Numbered from the stretch's first letter, positions 36,803-48,990 are shown. The stretch is 64,000 nt of DNA from Asterias amurensis (GCF_032118995.1 NC_092665.1:13963012-14027011), one strand, 5' to 3'. The notes: generated by a model not told the origin, from the letters alone. A program made the numbers and translations.

Positions 36803-37145
36803 TCTTATCTCCACCATGCAAAGTTTCAAATCCTACTTAATTTATTTATTTTGTTGTTTATTCATTTCGCAACGGGAGTTGATATTTTTGAGCCGTGCAG
36901 CCAGCAGGGGAAGCACATGTCACTGCACGTTTATCCAATGGCATCACAGTAGTGTACCAATGGCATCACAGTAGTAAACCAAATGGAATCACTGGATCTG
37001 AGCTAGTCTAGAGCGAGTTACCACAGACAAATACGAACTAGTTGGTTAAATCATACCGTAAGAGGGCGCGCTTTAGCAATATTTACAACTGAGCGTATCC
37101 CAATTAGACAATAATAGAATCACAGTCTTGGGCCAAGACTACGAT

Positions 37146-37533
37146 AGCCTTTAGTCAAGGCGCACGCGGCACACCGGATGGCACACACAACCCCAAAAAT
37201 GTAACGCACGAAAAAAGACTATCACCGCGAGCGGCAAAGCCGCAACGCGCCTTTACCAACTCGTTTTGGGGGCCTTATGTTTTTCTTTACATTTGCCAAC
37301 GATTCTTGTGGGATGTAATGCATAATGCATTAGCGTGGTGAGTTGCTGGCCAATAAGAAGTCACAATTACTTGCATGACGTCACAAGAACGTTCGATGCA
37401 AATTCGTTCCATTTTCTCCCATCAAAATCGTTGGCAAAAATGTAAAGAAAAACATAAGGCCCCCAAAACGTGCGTTACATTTTTGTGGCTGTGCGTGCTA
37501 TCCGGTGTGCCGTGTGTGCCTTGACCAAAGGCT
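37146..37533. repeat. Compound fold-back element
   Basis: Outer arms AGCCTTTAGTCAAGGCGCAC and its mirror (GTGTGCCTTGACCAAAGGCT) enclose a second inverted pair, TTTTGGGGGCCTTATGTTTT (about 37,264) and AAAACATAAGGCCCCCAAAA (about 37,449). Total about 388 bp, no coding. Confidence 0.8.
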
Positions 37534-37899
37534 AAGACTACGACCGCCTTGGCCTCATTCCCCCATATAAGGCCAAATAAATAAATAAAACAGTTAATCG
37601 TCCGGGCTTTTTTCCAAAAAGAGGAGGATGAGGGCATGTAATTTTGTATTTCTTTCAAATGTGGCCGCTATAAGCCTTTTAATTCAAACAGTATGTTCTT
37701 AAAATAGTAGTAAGTTTAATGAGAAATACACCGAATCTTTTTGAAAAATAAAATTTAAGATAAATAATAATACAAACAAGGATGCTGCATCAAAAAAGGA
37801 CAAGGGAGGGGACGGTCAACTTTTTTTTTTTTTTGTCCTCAGGGACAAAATTATAGATTTGTATTTACGGTGTTCTACTTATTTACGGTACAACAACTG

Positions 37900-38169
37900 G
37901 CACAATCGACGCCCGATCCCGCCACACCACCCACGCGCATCATCCGTACATAAAAAAGCAAAAACGTCGTACTGTGTTACATTTTTTACCAACCACGTCG
38001 ATCCATCGTTATGTGTAGCAAGTTCAAATGAATGAGGGAGCACCGTACTGACATTGACAAGACTTTGCCGACTTCGTTGATGCAGACTTGATTACTTTTG
38101 TTTCCTCGCCGCCAAGTACAGTTTCATCGCACCACCATCTCACGGCGGACCGTCGAGTGAAATTTCAGG
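37900..38169 (+). promoter_or_regulatory. Probable promoter and 5' leader of the CD225 gene
   Basis: The stretch just upstream of the ATG at 38,170 is CpG-richer than its surroundings and free of the common repeats. A TATA-like CATAAAAAAG lies about 220 bp before the ATG. Confidence 0.4.
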
Positions 38170-41100
38170 ATGACTTCAGCACCACCAGGTAAGAATGCAA
38201 TATAGGATAGGTGGAGTCAGAAAGATGTTGACCGGGATTTTTTTTTATTTTAATTTTTTAATTTTTTTTAAACAAGCAATTGAAACTCAGAAACTCAGTT
38301 GAACATGAATTTTTAACAAGTACTCTCTCCTGCTTTAAGAAGAGGAAAAAAAGGAATGGAAAGAAATTATCTAGTACTGATGCTATTGTCACCCAACCCA
38401 AACCCCTCGAATATTTTACCCACAGTACAGGGGTTATAAAAAGGTGGGAAATGCCATCATTCCAACGAACCGTAAAACCTGGATCCTGATTTGAGACTCA
38501 TTTTGTGTTTGTCAGTAATACTGATTTGTCAACCCCTGATCGTTTGCAGTGCAGACAACTTATTTTTTGAGGAAAACCATCTTGAAATGTAAGCTGCAAG
38601 ACCACTTTCGTTTTAGGTGAACTTAGCATTGAAAATGACATGTTTATTTGCGAGAACAAGCTATTATTGTTCGTTTATAGTTGTTCATTTTATTATATGT
38701 TAAATTCACATCGGGGAGAAAAAGAATATCTTAATTTTGGTTTTGACCCATTGCTGTATTTTGTTTACATTCTGATTACTATAGTAGTGTATTAGTCATT
38801 TTGGGCGGAAACATTTCTTCGACCCAATTGTTATAGGTTCGATAATCGAATCTTGTCTTGGTGGTCACGCCCATTGTACGCACCAAGACAAAATGAGTCA
38901 GGGAAAATAGTATTTATGAAGAACCTAATTTATCTTCCTTTCGCTTTTGAAACTATTATCTCGAGTGAATCGCAAACAAGTTTTATAGTATTTTTTTTTT
39001 TGTGTAAACCTAGAGATATTTCCTTTTCAAATAATGTTTTCATTGAACTTGAGGAAGAAAAACAATTGGAAAAATAAACATACATTGCTTAAACAAGGTC
39101 GGGGTAAAAGCGGAACAGTGGAAACAAAATTACCCCATTTTGTAAATGATAGTGTGCATATTGGGTTAAAGCAACAACTGTTAGTTGTCACGAGCACGAT
39201 TCTTACATCAATATATGTCCCTGAATGTCATACTTGGTAGAATAATAAGAATCTTAAAGACACTGTACACTCCACACAAATAATGTTTAGTATAAAAAGG
39301 TATTTGGTATTAACGAGCAATGGAGAGCTGTTGATAGTATAAATCATTGTGAGAAACGGCTCCCTCAGAAGTAACATAGTTTTTGATGAGAATATCTCAC
39401 CAAAATAATAACAGACCTATTTCCACATGCATCTGGACACAGGTGTTATTTCTTACTTTCATTATTTTCTTATAACTATTAGGGTTAGGGTAATATTTAG
39501 GTTATTTTATGCATTGTGTGTGTGTGTGAATAATGTGTCCAGTGCCTTTAAATCTTTAAAGACACTGGACACTATTGGTAATTATTGTCAAAGACCAGTC
39601 TTCTCACTTGTTGTATATCAACATAATGCATACATTAACAAACATTTGACAACTTGAGCTCAATTGGTCGTCGAAATGCGAGATAATAATGAACGAAAAA
39701 CACCCTTGTCACACAAAGTTGTAGGGATGCATTCAGATGCTTGATTTCGAGACCTCAAAATCTAATTCCGAGGTCTCGAAATCAAATTCATGAAAAATTA
39801 CTTTTTTCTCTCATTCACTACGTTATATCAGAGGGAGCCGTTTCTCACAATGTTTTATACTACAACCTCTCTCCATTACTCGAAATCAAGAAAGGTTTAT
39901 GCTAACAATTATTTTGAGTAATAACCAAGTGTCCACTGCCTTTAATTGGGCTAACGAAATAGGGTGTTATTGTTACTGGGGTAACTCGTTCCTCCATGGG
40001 TAAAATGAGTCACCTATACGGTATCATACGCCTATAACATGAATGCTGTTCTTACTGCGCATGTGCACGTTTCTCAGAATGTAATTACCAAAAAATGGAA
40101 TTAATAAAGAAAGAAATTTGCCTTGATGTTATAGGTCCGTAACTCAAATCCGGTTGCAATATTCTAATCACGGACACAAATGACTATAATTGCAATACAA
40201 GTTTACTTTGTAATGAGAAGTACAAACCGCTCTGGATGTAATACATTCTGAGTCCCATAATGCACATCGAAGTATATAGCTGGGGTTATGGAAAATTATA
40301 TCACTTTATATACCCCCGCCCCCCCCCCCCCCAGCCTTGCTCAAGGCAGTCGAATTATTCACTCCGAAAAAAGACCGCCGCTGTATAAAAACCCACCCGT
40401 ATTCACTGTGCGTAAAACCCACCCGTATTCACTGTGCGTAACATCGCACGACACGATGCCCCCGTACACTATCCGCATGCGGAGGCCTTCAGGCCGACAG
40501 CCTTGTAGGATCTGTGTTGAAGCCACTGACCTCATTACTATAATAAGCGAAGAGTTCCCACGGTCAGCTCATTACCATAATGCCCGCGGAAGACGAGACA
40601 TGTTTACCGCACACACCACCACCACGGACGCATGATAGGGTCCAAAGGTCGTGATAAGGGAAGTGCGTGATTGGACGTCAAAATGAATAATTCATTTGCC
40701 TCACATCCTGTGTTGTCTGATAGGTCTGACGAACGATATACATATTCATGAGCTGCATACTAGCATATCCTAGAGGCCCCCAATTTCGTCCACTATTGGA
40801 ATTTTTTCAATACAACACATTAAAACGGAAAGATACAGACCCGACAAGGCTGTCGGCCTGACGGCCTCCGCATGCGGTTAGTGGTGTACGAGTGCGATGA
40901 CTTGTGTGAACAGTATTCGTGCGATGTGACAGTGTGTATACGGGTGGGTCATTCGGTGTGATCGCACACACCATGCACAGGGTATACGGCGGGTGGGTTT
41001 ACAGCTGCGTCTTTTGGGAGCGAATAATGCGACTGCCTTGAGCAAGGCTAGCCCACCCCCCCCCCCCCCAAAAAAAAAGGAAAACAAAAATGAAGAAAAA

Positions 41101-44100
41101 AATTATGGATCTGTCTTGGACCTCGATAAGGCTATAGGCATTTAACCTAAAAACGACTATAGAGGGCTCAATTCATGGAAAATTACTTTTTCTCTTAAAA
41201 ACTACGTTATTTCAGAGGGAGCCGTTTCTCACAATGTTTTATACTACCAACCTCTTCCCATTATTCGAAATCAAGAAAGGTTTATGCTAACAATTATTTT
41301 GAGTAATTACCAATAGTGTCCACTGCCTTTAACTGGGCTAACGAAATAGGGTGTTATTGTTACTGGGGTAACTCGTTCCTCCATGGGTAAAATGAGTCAC
41401 CTATACGGTATCATACGCCTATAACATGAATGCTGTTCTTACTGCGCATGTGCACGTTTCTCAGAATGGAATTAACAAAGAATGGAATTAATAAAGAGAG
41501 AAATTTGCCTTGATGTTATAGGTCCGTAACCCAAATCCGGTTGCAATATTCTAATCACGGATACAAATAACTATAATTTTCAATACAAATTTACTTTGTA
41601 ATGAGAAGTACAAACGGCTCTGGATGTAATACATTCTGAGTCACATAATGCACATCGAAGTATAGCTGGAAAAATGGAAAAATTATATCATTTTATTCCC
41701 CCCCAAAAAAAAAAAAATAAATAAAAAAAAAAATGGATCTGTCTTTGACCTCGATAAGGCTATAGGCATATACCCTAAAAACGGCTATAGAGGGCTTAAT
41801 TCATGGAAAATTACTTTTTTCTTTCGAAAACTACTTCAGAGGGAGCCGTTTCTCACAGTGTTGTATACTACCATGCCTCTTCCCATCACTCGAAATCAAG
41901 AAAGGTTTTATGCTAACAATTATTTTGAGTAATTACCAATAGTGTCCAGTGCCTTTAACTGGGCTAACGAAATAGGGTTTATTGTTACTGGGGTAACTCA
42001 TTCCTCCCTGGGTAAAATGAGGCACCTATACGGTAACCTTGCCAACGAGGGCTTATACGCCTAAACACGAATTATGTTCTTACTACGCATGTGCACGCTT
42101 CTCAGACTGGAATTAATACAGAATTGAATATTGGTAATTACTCAACATAATTATTAGCATAAAACCTTTCTTGGTGACGAGTAATGGGGAGAGGTTGATG
42201 GTATAAACCATTGTGAGAAACGGCTCCCTCTGAAGTGCCATAGTTTTTGAGAAAGATGTAATTTTCTACGAATTTGATTTCGAAACCACAGTTTTAGAAC
42301 TTGAGGTCTCGAAACAAAACCATCTAAACGCACACAACTTCGTGTGACAAGGGTGTTTTTTTCTTTCATTATTATCTCGCAACTTCGATGACCGATTGAG
42401 CTCAAATTTTCACAGGTTTGTTATTTTATGCATATGTTAAGATACACAAACTGTGAAGACTAGTCTTTGACAAATACCAACAGTGTCCACTGTCTTTAAA
42501 ATCTAGCCGCCAACCGCTTTGCTTACTTCAATGACCAGGGAACTAATGTAATACGAATTGATATGGGTATTGTAAAATGCGCAATACAAGAACCATTTGT
42601 TATTATTAGATAAATTACTGACAGCAGATAAACAATCGATAAATATTTTACAAACAGTGGGCGTATTCAGTGTTTTTCTACATATAAATATAGTTATGTA
42701 GTGGTAGGCCTAAGCAGTATAGGCCCTTTGTGTGAATTCCAAAATACCCCGCCCCCTCCAACTCAACAAAAATTGACCAACATAATATTAACTTCACATG
42801 GACACTTTCATGCGAAAATTCTGTCATAAAGAATAGGATAAATTTGTATTAGCAGCAAGGACTGGATGGGAGGGCACATCTTTTTTGATGACTGGCTTGT
42901 TATAATAATGGTTGTAGTGTCAGGAAAACAAACAAACAAACAAACAATCATCATGTCAAATAATTTACTGTTGATTTGTGTATGCCCTTCACATTATGCG
43001 GTTGTGCCTTTCTAGGTTAAAGGAACACGTTGCCTTGGATCGGTCGAGTTGGTCTTTGAAAAGCGTCCTGTAACCGTTTGTTTTAGAATCGATATGGTTA
43101 GAAAGATGTTGTAAAAGTAGAATACAATGATCTACACAAATATGCCTCGAAATTGCGTGGTTTTCGTTTTACCTCGTCGACAAACACGGTCGGCCATTTA
43201 TAAATTTGACTCCCATAAATGGCCGACCGTGTTAGTTCGCGACGTAAAATGAAAACCGTGCAATTTTGAGAGATACTTGTGTTGATCATTATATTCTACT
43301 TTGAAAACATCTTTCTAACCATATGCATTTCATAACAAACGGTTTCAAACGCTTTTCATAGACCAACTCGTCCGATCCAAGGCAACGTGTTCCTTTAATA
43401 AATAAAGGTATCATTGCAGGCTTACCATTGACACAAGAAACTACATATTTTTTTCTTCTTCTTATATTTACAGTGATGCTTTCAACTCCACTAGGGAGCA
43501 AATAAGTGTGGTTGTGTTTATTTCTATCACCATGGTAACGCTTGTGTGTCAAGGATGGCGTCCTTAGTCAACAACTTCGCTGCTATGGCGACGCATCCAT
43601 CTTTACTTGTGATGGGCGTTGGCTTTTAACAACCCCTCCATTTTAAAGACACGCATGGAAAATTGTATTACACAATTATTAACAGACAAAGAATCTAGAC
43701 GCATTACAAATTACTCTCCTACCACCGTTTAGTGTTTTTTACTCTAATCTTTTACTTTATTGCTCCTGCATTTGCCCACTTGACATTTGGGCGACTTGTA
43801 TGGAGACCGATTCTGGCCCTGGTGATGCTGCTGGTTTCTCTCTGTTTTTTTTCTTTCTCTCTTTTTTCTTCTTCCCCCACCCCCCTGTTAATTCAACCTA
43901 CCTCCATGATTCAACATTCCAGATCCCACATGTATTTGTAATTTACTGTTCAAAATCAAGGTTCAAGTTTGTTACCACTTTTCCATTTGTTCGTGGTTTG
44001 TTTGTTTGTTGGGGGTGTTGGAGTGTTTATTTGTTTGTTTGTTTGTTTGTTTGTTTGTTTGTTTGTTTGTTTGTTTGTTTGTTTGTTTGTTTGTTTGTTT

Positions 44101-47100
44101 GTTTGGTTGGTTATTTTTGTCACCGTTAATTCAACATTTCATATTCCACAGGTCTTTTAAATTTACTGAGCTATATCGAGGTTCAGATTTGTTACCATTA
44201 TTTTATTTGTTTGTTGTTTGGTAAATTGATTGGTTATTTTTCTTCTTTTCCTTCTTCTTCTTCTTTTTATTTATTTATTTGTTTATTCATTTTTTTTTAA
44301 ATTATATTATATCATTTTCCCCCTCACTTTTTTAATTCACAATCTGCATTCCATAATGTATATATATTTGTGTTGTGAATATCCAACTATTTTGCCATAA
44401 CTAGTCATATAATAGCACGTCAAGGTTTTCGTTATTCTGTAGTATTATTTATTCCGCCGCTTTTCTTTTTTTTTGTCACTTTCTGAATAGTATACGCTCA
44501 CACTGTTGATTCTGGCCGTCCAGGTTTGTTTGTGTTTTGTAAAGGTCGCAGCCCCTTTTCATCAGTACAGCCACCATTTTTGTAGGTCAAGTTCGCACAA
44601 CGCTTATATAAAAGAGATCAATGATGGATCTGTCTTTGACCTCGATAAGGCTATAGCCATAATTAACTTAAAAACGACTATAGAGGGCTCGATTTCATAG
44701 AGCTGCTTAAAGGCATATACACTTTTGGCAATTACTCAAAATACTTGTTAGCATAAAAACTAACTTGGTAAAGAGGATAGGGGAGCTGTTGAAAGTATAA
44801 AACATTGTGAGAAACGGCTTCCTCTGAAGTGACATAAGTTTTTGAGAAAGAGGTAATTTCTCACTCAAATATTAAAAGACTTCTTTGTGCACCAAATGTG
44901 TTACTGTTTTGAATATAAGTTTTGAAAGGATGTGTTAGTTTAATTGCAACGTCACAAGTTTTTTGTTCGTCCAATTCAATTCAATTCAATTCAATTCAAT
45001 TCAATTCAATTCAATTCAATTCAGTTGAGCACTTTAGAAAGACAAAACAATTGATACAAGAAAACTACTAAGTGACGGCATTACACAAGAAGCCAAAGCT
45101 TATAAACGCGGGAATGACAAAAATATATTCGTCTGGCATATCATTGTCTTTAGTTTGTATGTGAGTTATGCGTCATGTTTAGAACACCATCATTATTACC
45201 AACAATTTAAGCACCCTTGTCAATATATAGATAAATAAGCCGTTTGAGGGGTGTTGCCATCATAATGGATAATCTGTAGACAATGATAATTAATCTGAAA
45301 AGTACTAATCAATAACTGCATTAAAGGGTCTAGACACTTTTTGTATGACACAAAACGCAATGTCCACAGATATACGTACACGGTTTGAAGATAATGATGG
45401 TAGAAAGCTTCCCATAATAAAGGCACTGGACACTAATGGTAATTACTTAAAATTAAATTGTTATCATAAAAAGTAACTTGGTGACGAGCAAAGGAGAGCT
45501 GTTGATGGAATTAAACGTTGTGAGAAACGTCTCCCTCTGAAAAACGTAGTTTTTTTTTTGAAAATAAGTAATTTCTCTGTTAAATATTTGAATTGATTTT
45601 GAGGTCTCAACTTCGTGTGGTGTAAGGACAAGACAAAGTGACTTCGGATCAATTTTAAATTTGACTTTGGGTTGAGAGGTCCGAGCTGAAGTTTTGTTTC
45701 CAATGTTTTTTTGTTTGTTTTTGTGTGTTGCAGGATACGAGAAATCAGGCTATGACCAGCAGCCACAACAGGTAAGAATGGACCGACATTAAATAAGTTC
45801 ATCAGGCCCAATTTCATAGAGCTGCTAAGCACAACAATTTGCTTAGCATGTAATTTCTTCTTGATTTTCAGGATAAGCAAACAACAGCTGAATACCAGTA
45901 ACAAGCAATTATGCAACAAATGGAAATTTGGTTGGTAAACTTGTTTTTATCAAGGAAGAAAATTCACGCTTAGCAGAATTTTTGTGCTTAGCAGCTCTAT
46001 GAAATTTGGCCATTGATAGTTGGTAATCATAACCCTTTATAGTCCCTGCACCGTCCGAGTTTGCTGAGCAGATAAATAAAGTTGAAGATTCTTGCAGTAA
46101 ATAGGGGACTTTCGGGACGCTTGGTGGCAGCAGACTTACCAGGTAAAATCCATTGTTCTCGGTAATGCGCGCATGCTTGGAACTACGTACGTAAGCAATG
46201 ACAATTTACCTGTTAAGTCTGCTGCCACCTAGCGTTCCAAAGTCTCCCATTACCGAATAAGAATCTTGATTCAAAGATAGCAAAGGCTTATTATTTATGT
46301 ACAGTTTGTGTCCATTTCGGTAGTATTTGGTTATTAAGTATAAATCCCTTAGGGAACAATTTGTGCCTCTCGTTTAACGGCTACCAGTAATTAAAGACAG
46401 TGGACACTATTGGTAATTACTCAAAATAACTGTTAGCATCAAACCTTACTCGGTACGAGTAATGGGGAGAGGTTGGTAGTATAAAACATGGTATGAAACG
46501 GCTCCCGCTGAAGTGACGTAGTTTTCGAGAAAGAAGTAAATTTAACGAATTTTACTTCGGGACCTCAGATTTAGAATTTGAGGTCTCGAAATCAAGCATC
46601 TGAAAGCACACAACTTCGTATGACAAGGTGTTTTTTTTATTTCATTATTATCTCGCAACTTCGACGACTAATTGAGCTCAAATTTTCACAGGTTTGTTAT
46701 TTTATGCAAATCCGAGTCAATTCTGACCCCAGTGTTTTTATGAGTGTAGCCTTTCACTCTGCATCAGATTTCAAAGAAATTACTGTGCAACAAGGGTGCC
46801 TTTTCTTTTATTACTTTCTTGCAACTACCAATTGAGTCAAAATGTTCACAGGTTTGTTATTTTTCTACCTATTTCTTGTTTTATAGACTGGGTATCCACC
46901 TCAAGCTACGTACAACCCTCAACAGGGCGGACAAGTTGCGGTAATTATAGACGCCATGATTTTCATACTAATTATAATAATAGTGGCTTCTTATTAAAAC
47001 GCATATTATCCGCCACTCAGTGGCGCTCAAGGGGCTTTAACACAACAGTTCTTAGAGTTTAAATGTTGTTGTAACCACTTTTTAAACATGTTTAAATAAT

Positions 47101-48967
47101 AAACATGTTTATCAATTTGTCACCTGCTAACATAATTCGTAGGAATCAAACACACACACAAATATAAGCATGTTTTAGGTTAAACGTGTGAAAAAAATTG
47201 GTTCAAAACTTATGCTTATAGAAACGTCTTGAAAATCTAAACACTTAACTGTGTTAAGAGTGTATTTTCCTGCAAGGTATGTGGGACTACATTTTTAATA
47301 ATGAGAGCTATTCCTTACAAGATAACATATATCACCATGGAATTGTTAACAATCACAAATTCGCAAAGGCAAATTCGCAGTGGGTTGAGTTGTACTCAAA
47401 TCTTTTTGCGGGGTGAAGAAAGGAAGTTGTTGATGATTTCCTCGTTTCAATTTCTACCATTGTTTTCCCCTTCTCTAGGTGGCCCCTGGCCCAACAATGA
47501 TAGTTCGGCAGCAGGGGGCTACTCCCAATGATCATCTCATTGCCTCTGTGCTCGTCACCCTATTCTGCTGCTGTCCTTTCGGAATCATCGCAATTCTGAA
47601 ATCTATGGACGTAAGTGGGACGCCCTCTTTGTGACCTTTGACCCTTGTACTGACGTCATAAAACGAATAATGCATGTTTTGCAATCGTGCAGTATAGTTT
47701 CATTCAACCATGGAGGAAGATTCAACCGAGTGTTTCAGTGGAACATTCCGTCTTTAAACTCATACAAATATTCTCACCATTGCTTCCTAAAACATTCAGG
47801 CCCTTTGCATTACACTGGAACACTCTCCCCCTACGGCGGTGAACACGCTCAAAACTAGCTTGAAAACTTACCTAAGGCAGTGAACATTATTCTATTAGTA
47901 ATTACTCAAGTTAGTATTAGCATAAAACCTAACTTGGTAACGATTAATAGGGAGCTGTTGATATTAATTTAAAAACAAAAACCATCGTGATAAACGGCTC
48001 CCTCTGAATTAAACGTAGTTTTCGAGAAAGAAGTAATTTTCCACGAATTTGATTTCGAGACCTCGATCAGAACTAGATTTTGAGGTCTCGAAATCAAGCA
48101 TCTGAAAGCACACAACTTCGTGTGACAAGGGTGTTTTTTCTTTCGTCATTATCTCGCAACTTCGCCGACCAATTGGGCTCAAATTTTCACAGAATTTTCT
48201 AGAGTTGAATCCTACGGTTCTTTTCAGAACCTTTCAAATTTTTAAGGAGTACCATTGAATAGTGTTACTTATTATCCTATTTCCACCATGCAAAGTTTCA
48301 AAACCTTCTCATGCACAATTGTGTTACAGCAAACCTTACTAGATTGTATCTCCACCATAGTAACTCGTGACGAGTAACTCGTGAAATCCACCCCAGGTGT
48401 CGATTTCACAAAGATAGTGCTAATTAAGTCTTAGTCTAGGACCCAATTTTCTAGAGCTGCTTAAGCACACAAATAAGCTAAGCGCAACAAAATAAAATGG
48501 TCACCTACCAAAATACCATGAAACATGTACAATTTTTTGACTGGTATTCAGCTCATTATTGCCAAGTAGGGAATTTATAAGCAGTGTTTTCTGCTGAAGC
48601 AACTCTATGAAATTGGGCCTATGACTCTTAAGGAATTATTAAGACTAGTCATATTAAACTTGGACGAGTAACTCGTCCTACAAACTCGAGGTAAGACTAG
48701 TCATAACTCTGTGTGAAATGTTTAAAATCCTACTTATTATGTACTATTGTTAATATTCATTCAATCATACAGGTCCGGTCTCGACTGGCTGCCGGTGATC
48801 TAGCCGGAGCGCAGGAGGCATCGCGCCAGGCCAAGAAGTGGTGTACCGTGGCCCTTGTCACCGGTATAGTTCTGGAAGTTATCGGCATTATCGCCTTCAT
48901 CTTGTACTACGTTTTTGTAATCAGTGTTGCAGCTTCTGCCTTTAATAATTGTAATTATTATGGGTAG
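38170..48967 (+). CDS. CD225/dispanin family (IFITM-like) membrane protein (complete, 5 exons)
   Basis: Exons: 38170-38188, 45734-45771, 46887-46940, 47479-47610 and 48773-48967. Junctions are GT-AG, phases agree, and 438 nt give 145 residues plus stop. Residues 1-50 are Pro/Gln/Tyr-rich (GYPPQATYNPQQ). The CD225 domain follows: NDHLIASVLVTLFCCCPFGI (54-73) is the first membrane helix with three cysteines at 67-69. The conserved loop has RSRLAAGDLAGAQEASRQAK (83-102), and the second helix spans about 105-135. The pattern (CC-P-G, GD..GA..S..A-K) is the family signature. From family knowledge these proteins sit in plasma or endosomal membranes, and the paired cysteines are acylated in vertebrate IFITMs. 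Vertebrate members include antiviral IFITMs and neuronal PRRT1/SynDIG types. Which branch this belongs to, and whether it is antiviral, cannot be told here. Intron 1 is 7.5 kb and repeat-filled. Confidence 0.9.
39252..39400 (+). repeat. Family A partial copy (CD225 intron 1)
   Basis: TTAAAGACACTGTACACTCC, GAGCAATGGAGAGCTGTTGATAG and GTGAGAAACGGCTCCCTC in family order, then the match ends. Confidence 0.6.
39554..39943 (-). repeat. Family A full copy (CD225 intron 1)
   Basis: Starts TTAAAGACACTGGACACTAT and ends GTGTCCACTGCCTTTAA, with the family blocks in reverse order. Its right half also lies inside the local triplication. Confidence 0.75.
39785..42126 (+). repeat. Local triplication of a ~640-670 bp unit (CD225 intron 1)
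   Basis: The block GGGCTAACGAAATAGGGT.. occurs at about 39,954, 41,334 and 41,959. It is followed each time by GTTACTGGGGTAACTC, CACCTATACGGTA and GCGCATGTGCACG-type sequence. Units run roughly 39,785-41,171 (with a 717-bp insertion), 41,172-41,808 and 41,809-42,126 (truncated). The junction ATGGATCTGTCTTTGACCTC recurs once more at about 44,623. Confidence 0.85.
40333..41049. mobile_element. Fold-back element inserted in copy 1 of the triplication
   Basis: Left end AGCCTTGCTCAAGGCAGTCG and right end CGACTGCCTTGAGCAAGGCT are exact mirrors. Similarity continues inward about 170-200 bp to GCATGCGGAGGCC..GGCCGACAGCCTTG. The left arm carries a tandem CCCACCCGTATTCACTGTGC. There is no ORF for a transposase. 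Copy 2 of the host repeat lacks it at about 41,698-41,705. Confidence 0.85.
42128..42499 (+). repeat. Family A full copy (CD225 intron 1)
   Basis: TATTGGTAATTACTCAACAT on the left, CAACAGTGTCCACTGTCTTT on the right, all internal blocks present in order. Confidence 0.8.
43017..43399. repeat. Family C giant palindrome (CD225 intron 1)
   Basis: Ends TTAAAGGAACACGTTGCCTT and AAGGCAACGTGTTCCTTTAA are exact mirrors. The arms remain similar to the centre, where AACACGGTCGGCCATTTAT and ATAAATGGCCGACCGTGTT face each other. The element is 383 bp and almost all arm. TTAA at both ends could be target duplication or part of the repeat. Confidence 0.9.
44029..44105 (+). repeat. (TTTG)n microsatellite
   Basis: About 19 tandem TTTG units. 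Confidence 0.95.
44707..44890 (+). repeat. Family A partial copy
   Basis: TTAAAGGCATATACACTTTTGG then GGGGAGCTGTTGAAAGTATAAAACATTG and GAAACGGCTTCCTCTGAAG; the right half is missing. Confidence 0.65.
44970..45022 (+). repeat. (CAATT)n pentanucleotide array
   Basis: About ten perfect CAATT units. Confidence 0.95.
45417..45645 (+). repeat. Family A partial copy just before CD225 exon 2
   Basis: AAAGGCACTGGACACTAATGG at the left, then GACGAGCAAAGGAGAGCTGTTG; it breaks off about 90 bp before exon 2. Confidence 0.7.
45805..46011. repeat. Family F MITE (CD225 intron 2)
   Basis: GGCCCAATTTCATAGAGCTG and CAGCTCTATGAAATTTGGCC bound mirrored GCTTAGCA blocks. It starts 34 bp after exon 2. Confidence 0.8.
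46103..46249. repeat. Family G inverted repeat (CD225 intron 2)
   Basis: GGGGACTTTCGGGACGCTTG..CAGACTTACCAGGTAAAAT is mirrored by ATTTACCTGTTAAGTCTGC..AGCGTTCCAAAGTCTCCC. A split relative is at 49,878-50,265. Confidence 0.8.
46390..46715 (+). repeat. Family A copy (CD225 intron 2)
   Basis: TTAAAGACAGTGGACACTATTGG to TCACAGGTTTGTTATTTTATGC; the right inverted end is missing. A second partial right-half copy follows to about 46,865. Confidence 0.75.
47873..48192 (+). repeat. Family A copy (CD225 intron 4)
   Basis: AAGGCAGTGAACATTATTC, GGGAGCTGTTGATATTAAT, AACGGCTCCCTCTGAA, GAGGTCTCGAAATCAAGCATCTG and CTCGCAACTTCG in order, truncated at TTTTCACAG. Family E sequence follows at about 48,220-48,345. 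Confidence 0.75.
48401..48720. repeat. Composite family D element with nested family F, copy 1
   Basis: D ends (CGATTTCACAAAGATAGTGC / ACTCTGTGTGAAATG) enclose a family F element at 48,441-48,620 (ACCCAATTTTCTAGAGCTGC .. TCTATGAAATTGGGCC). It ends 52 bp before CD225 exon 5. Confidence 0.8.
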
Positions 48968-48990
48968 AGATATGATACGAATCTAGGGAT

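Noticed and set aside
43800-44129. Frame coding repeated FVCL residues
   Set aside because: It is a translation of the (TTTG)n microsatellite.
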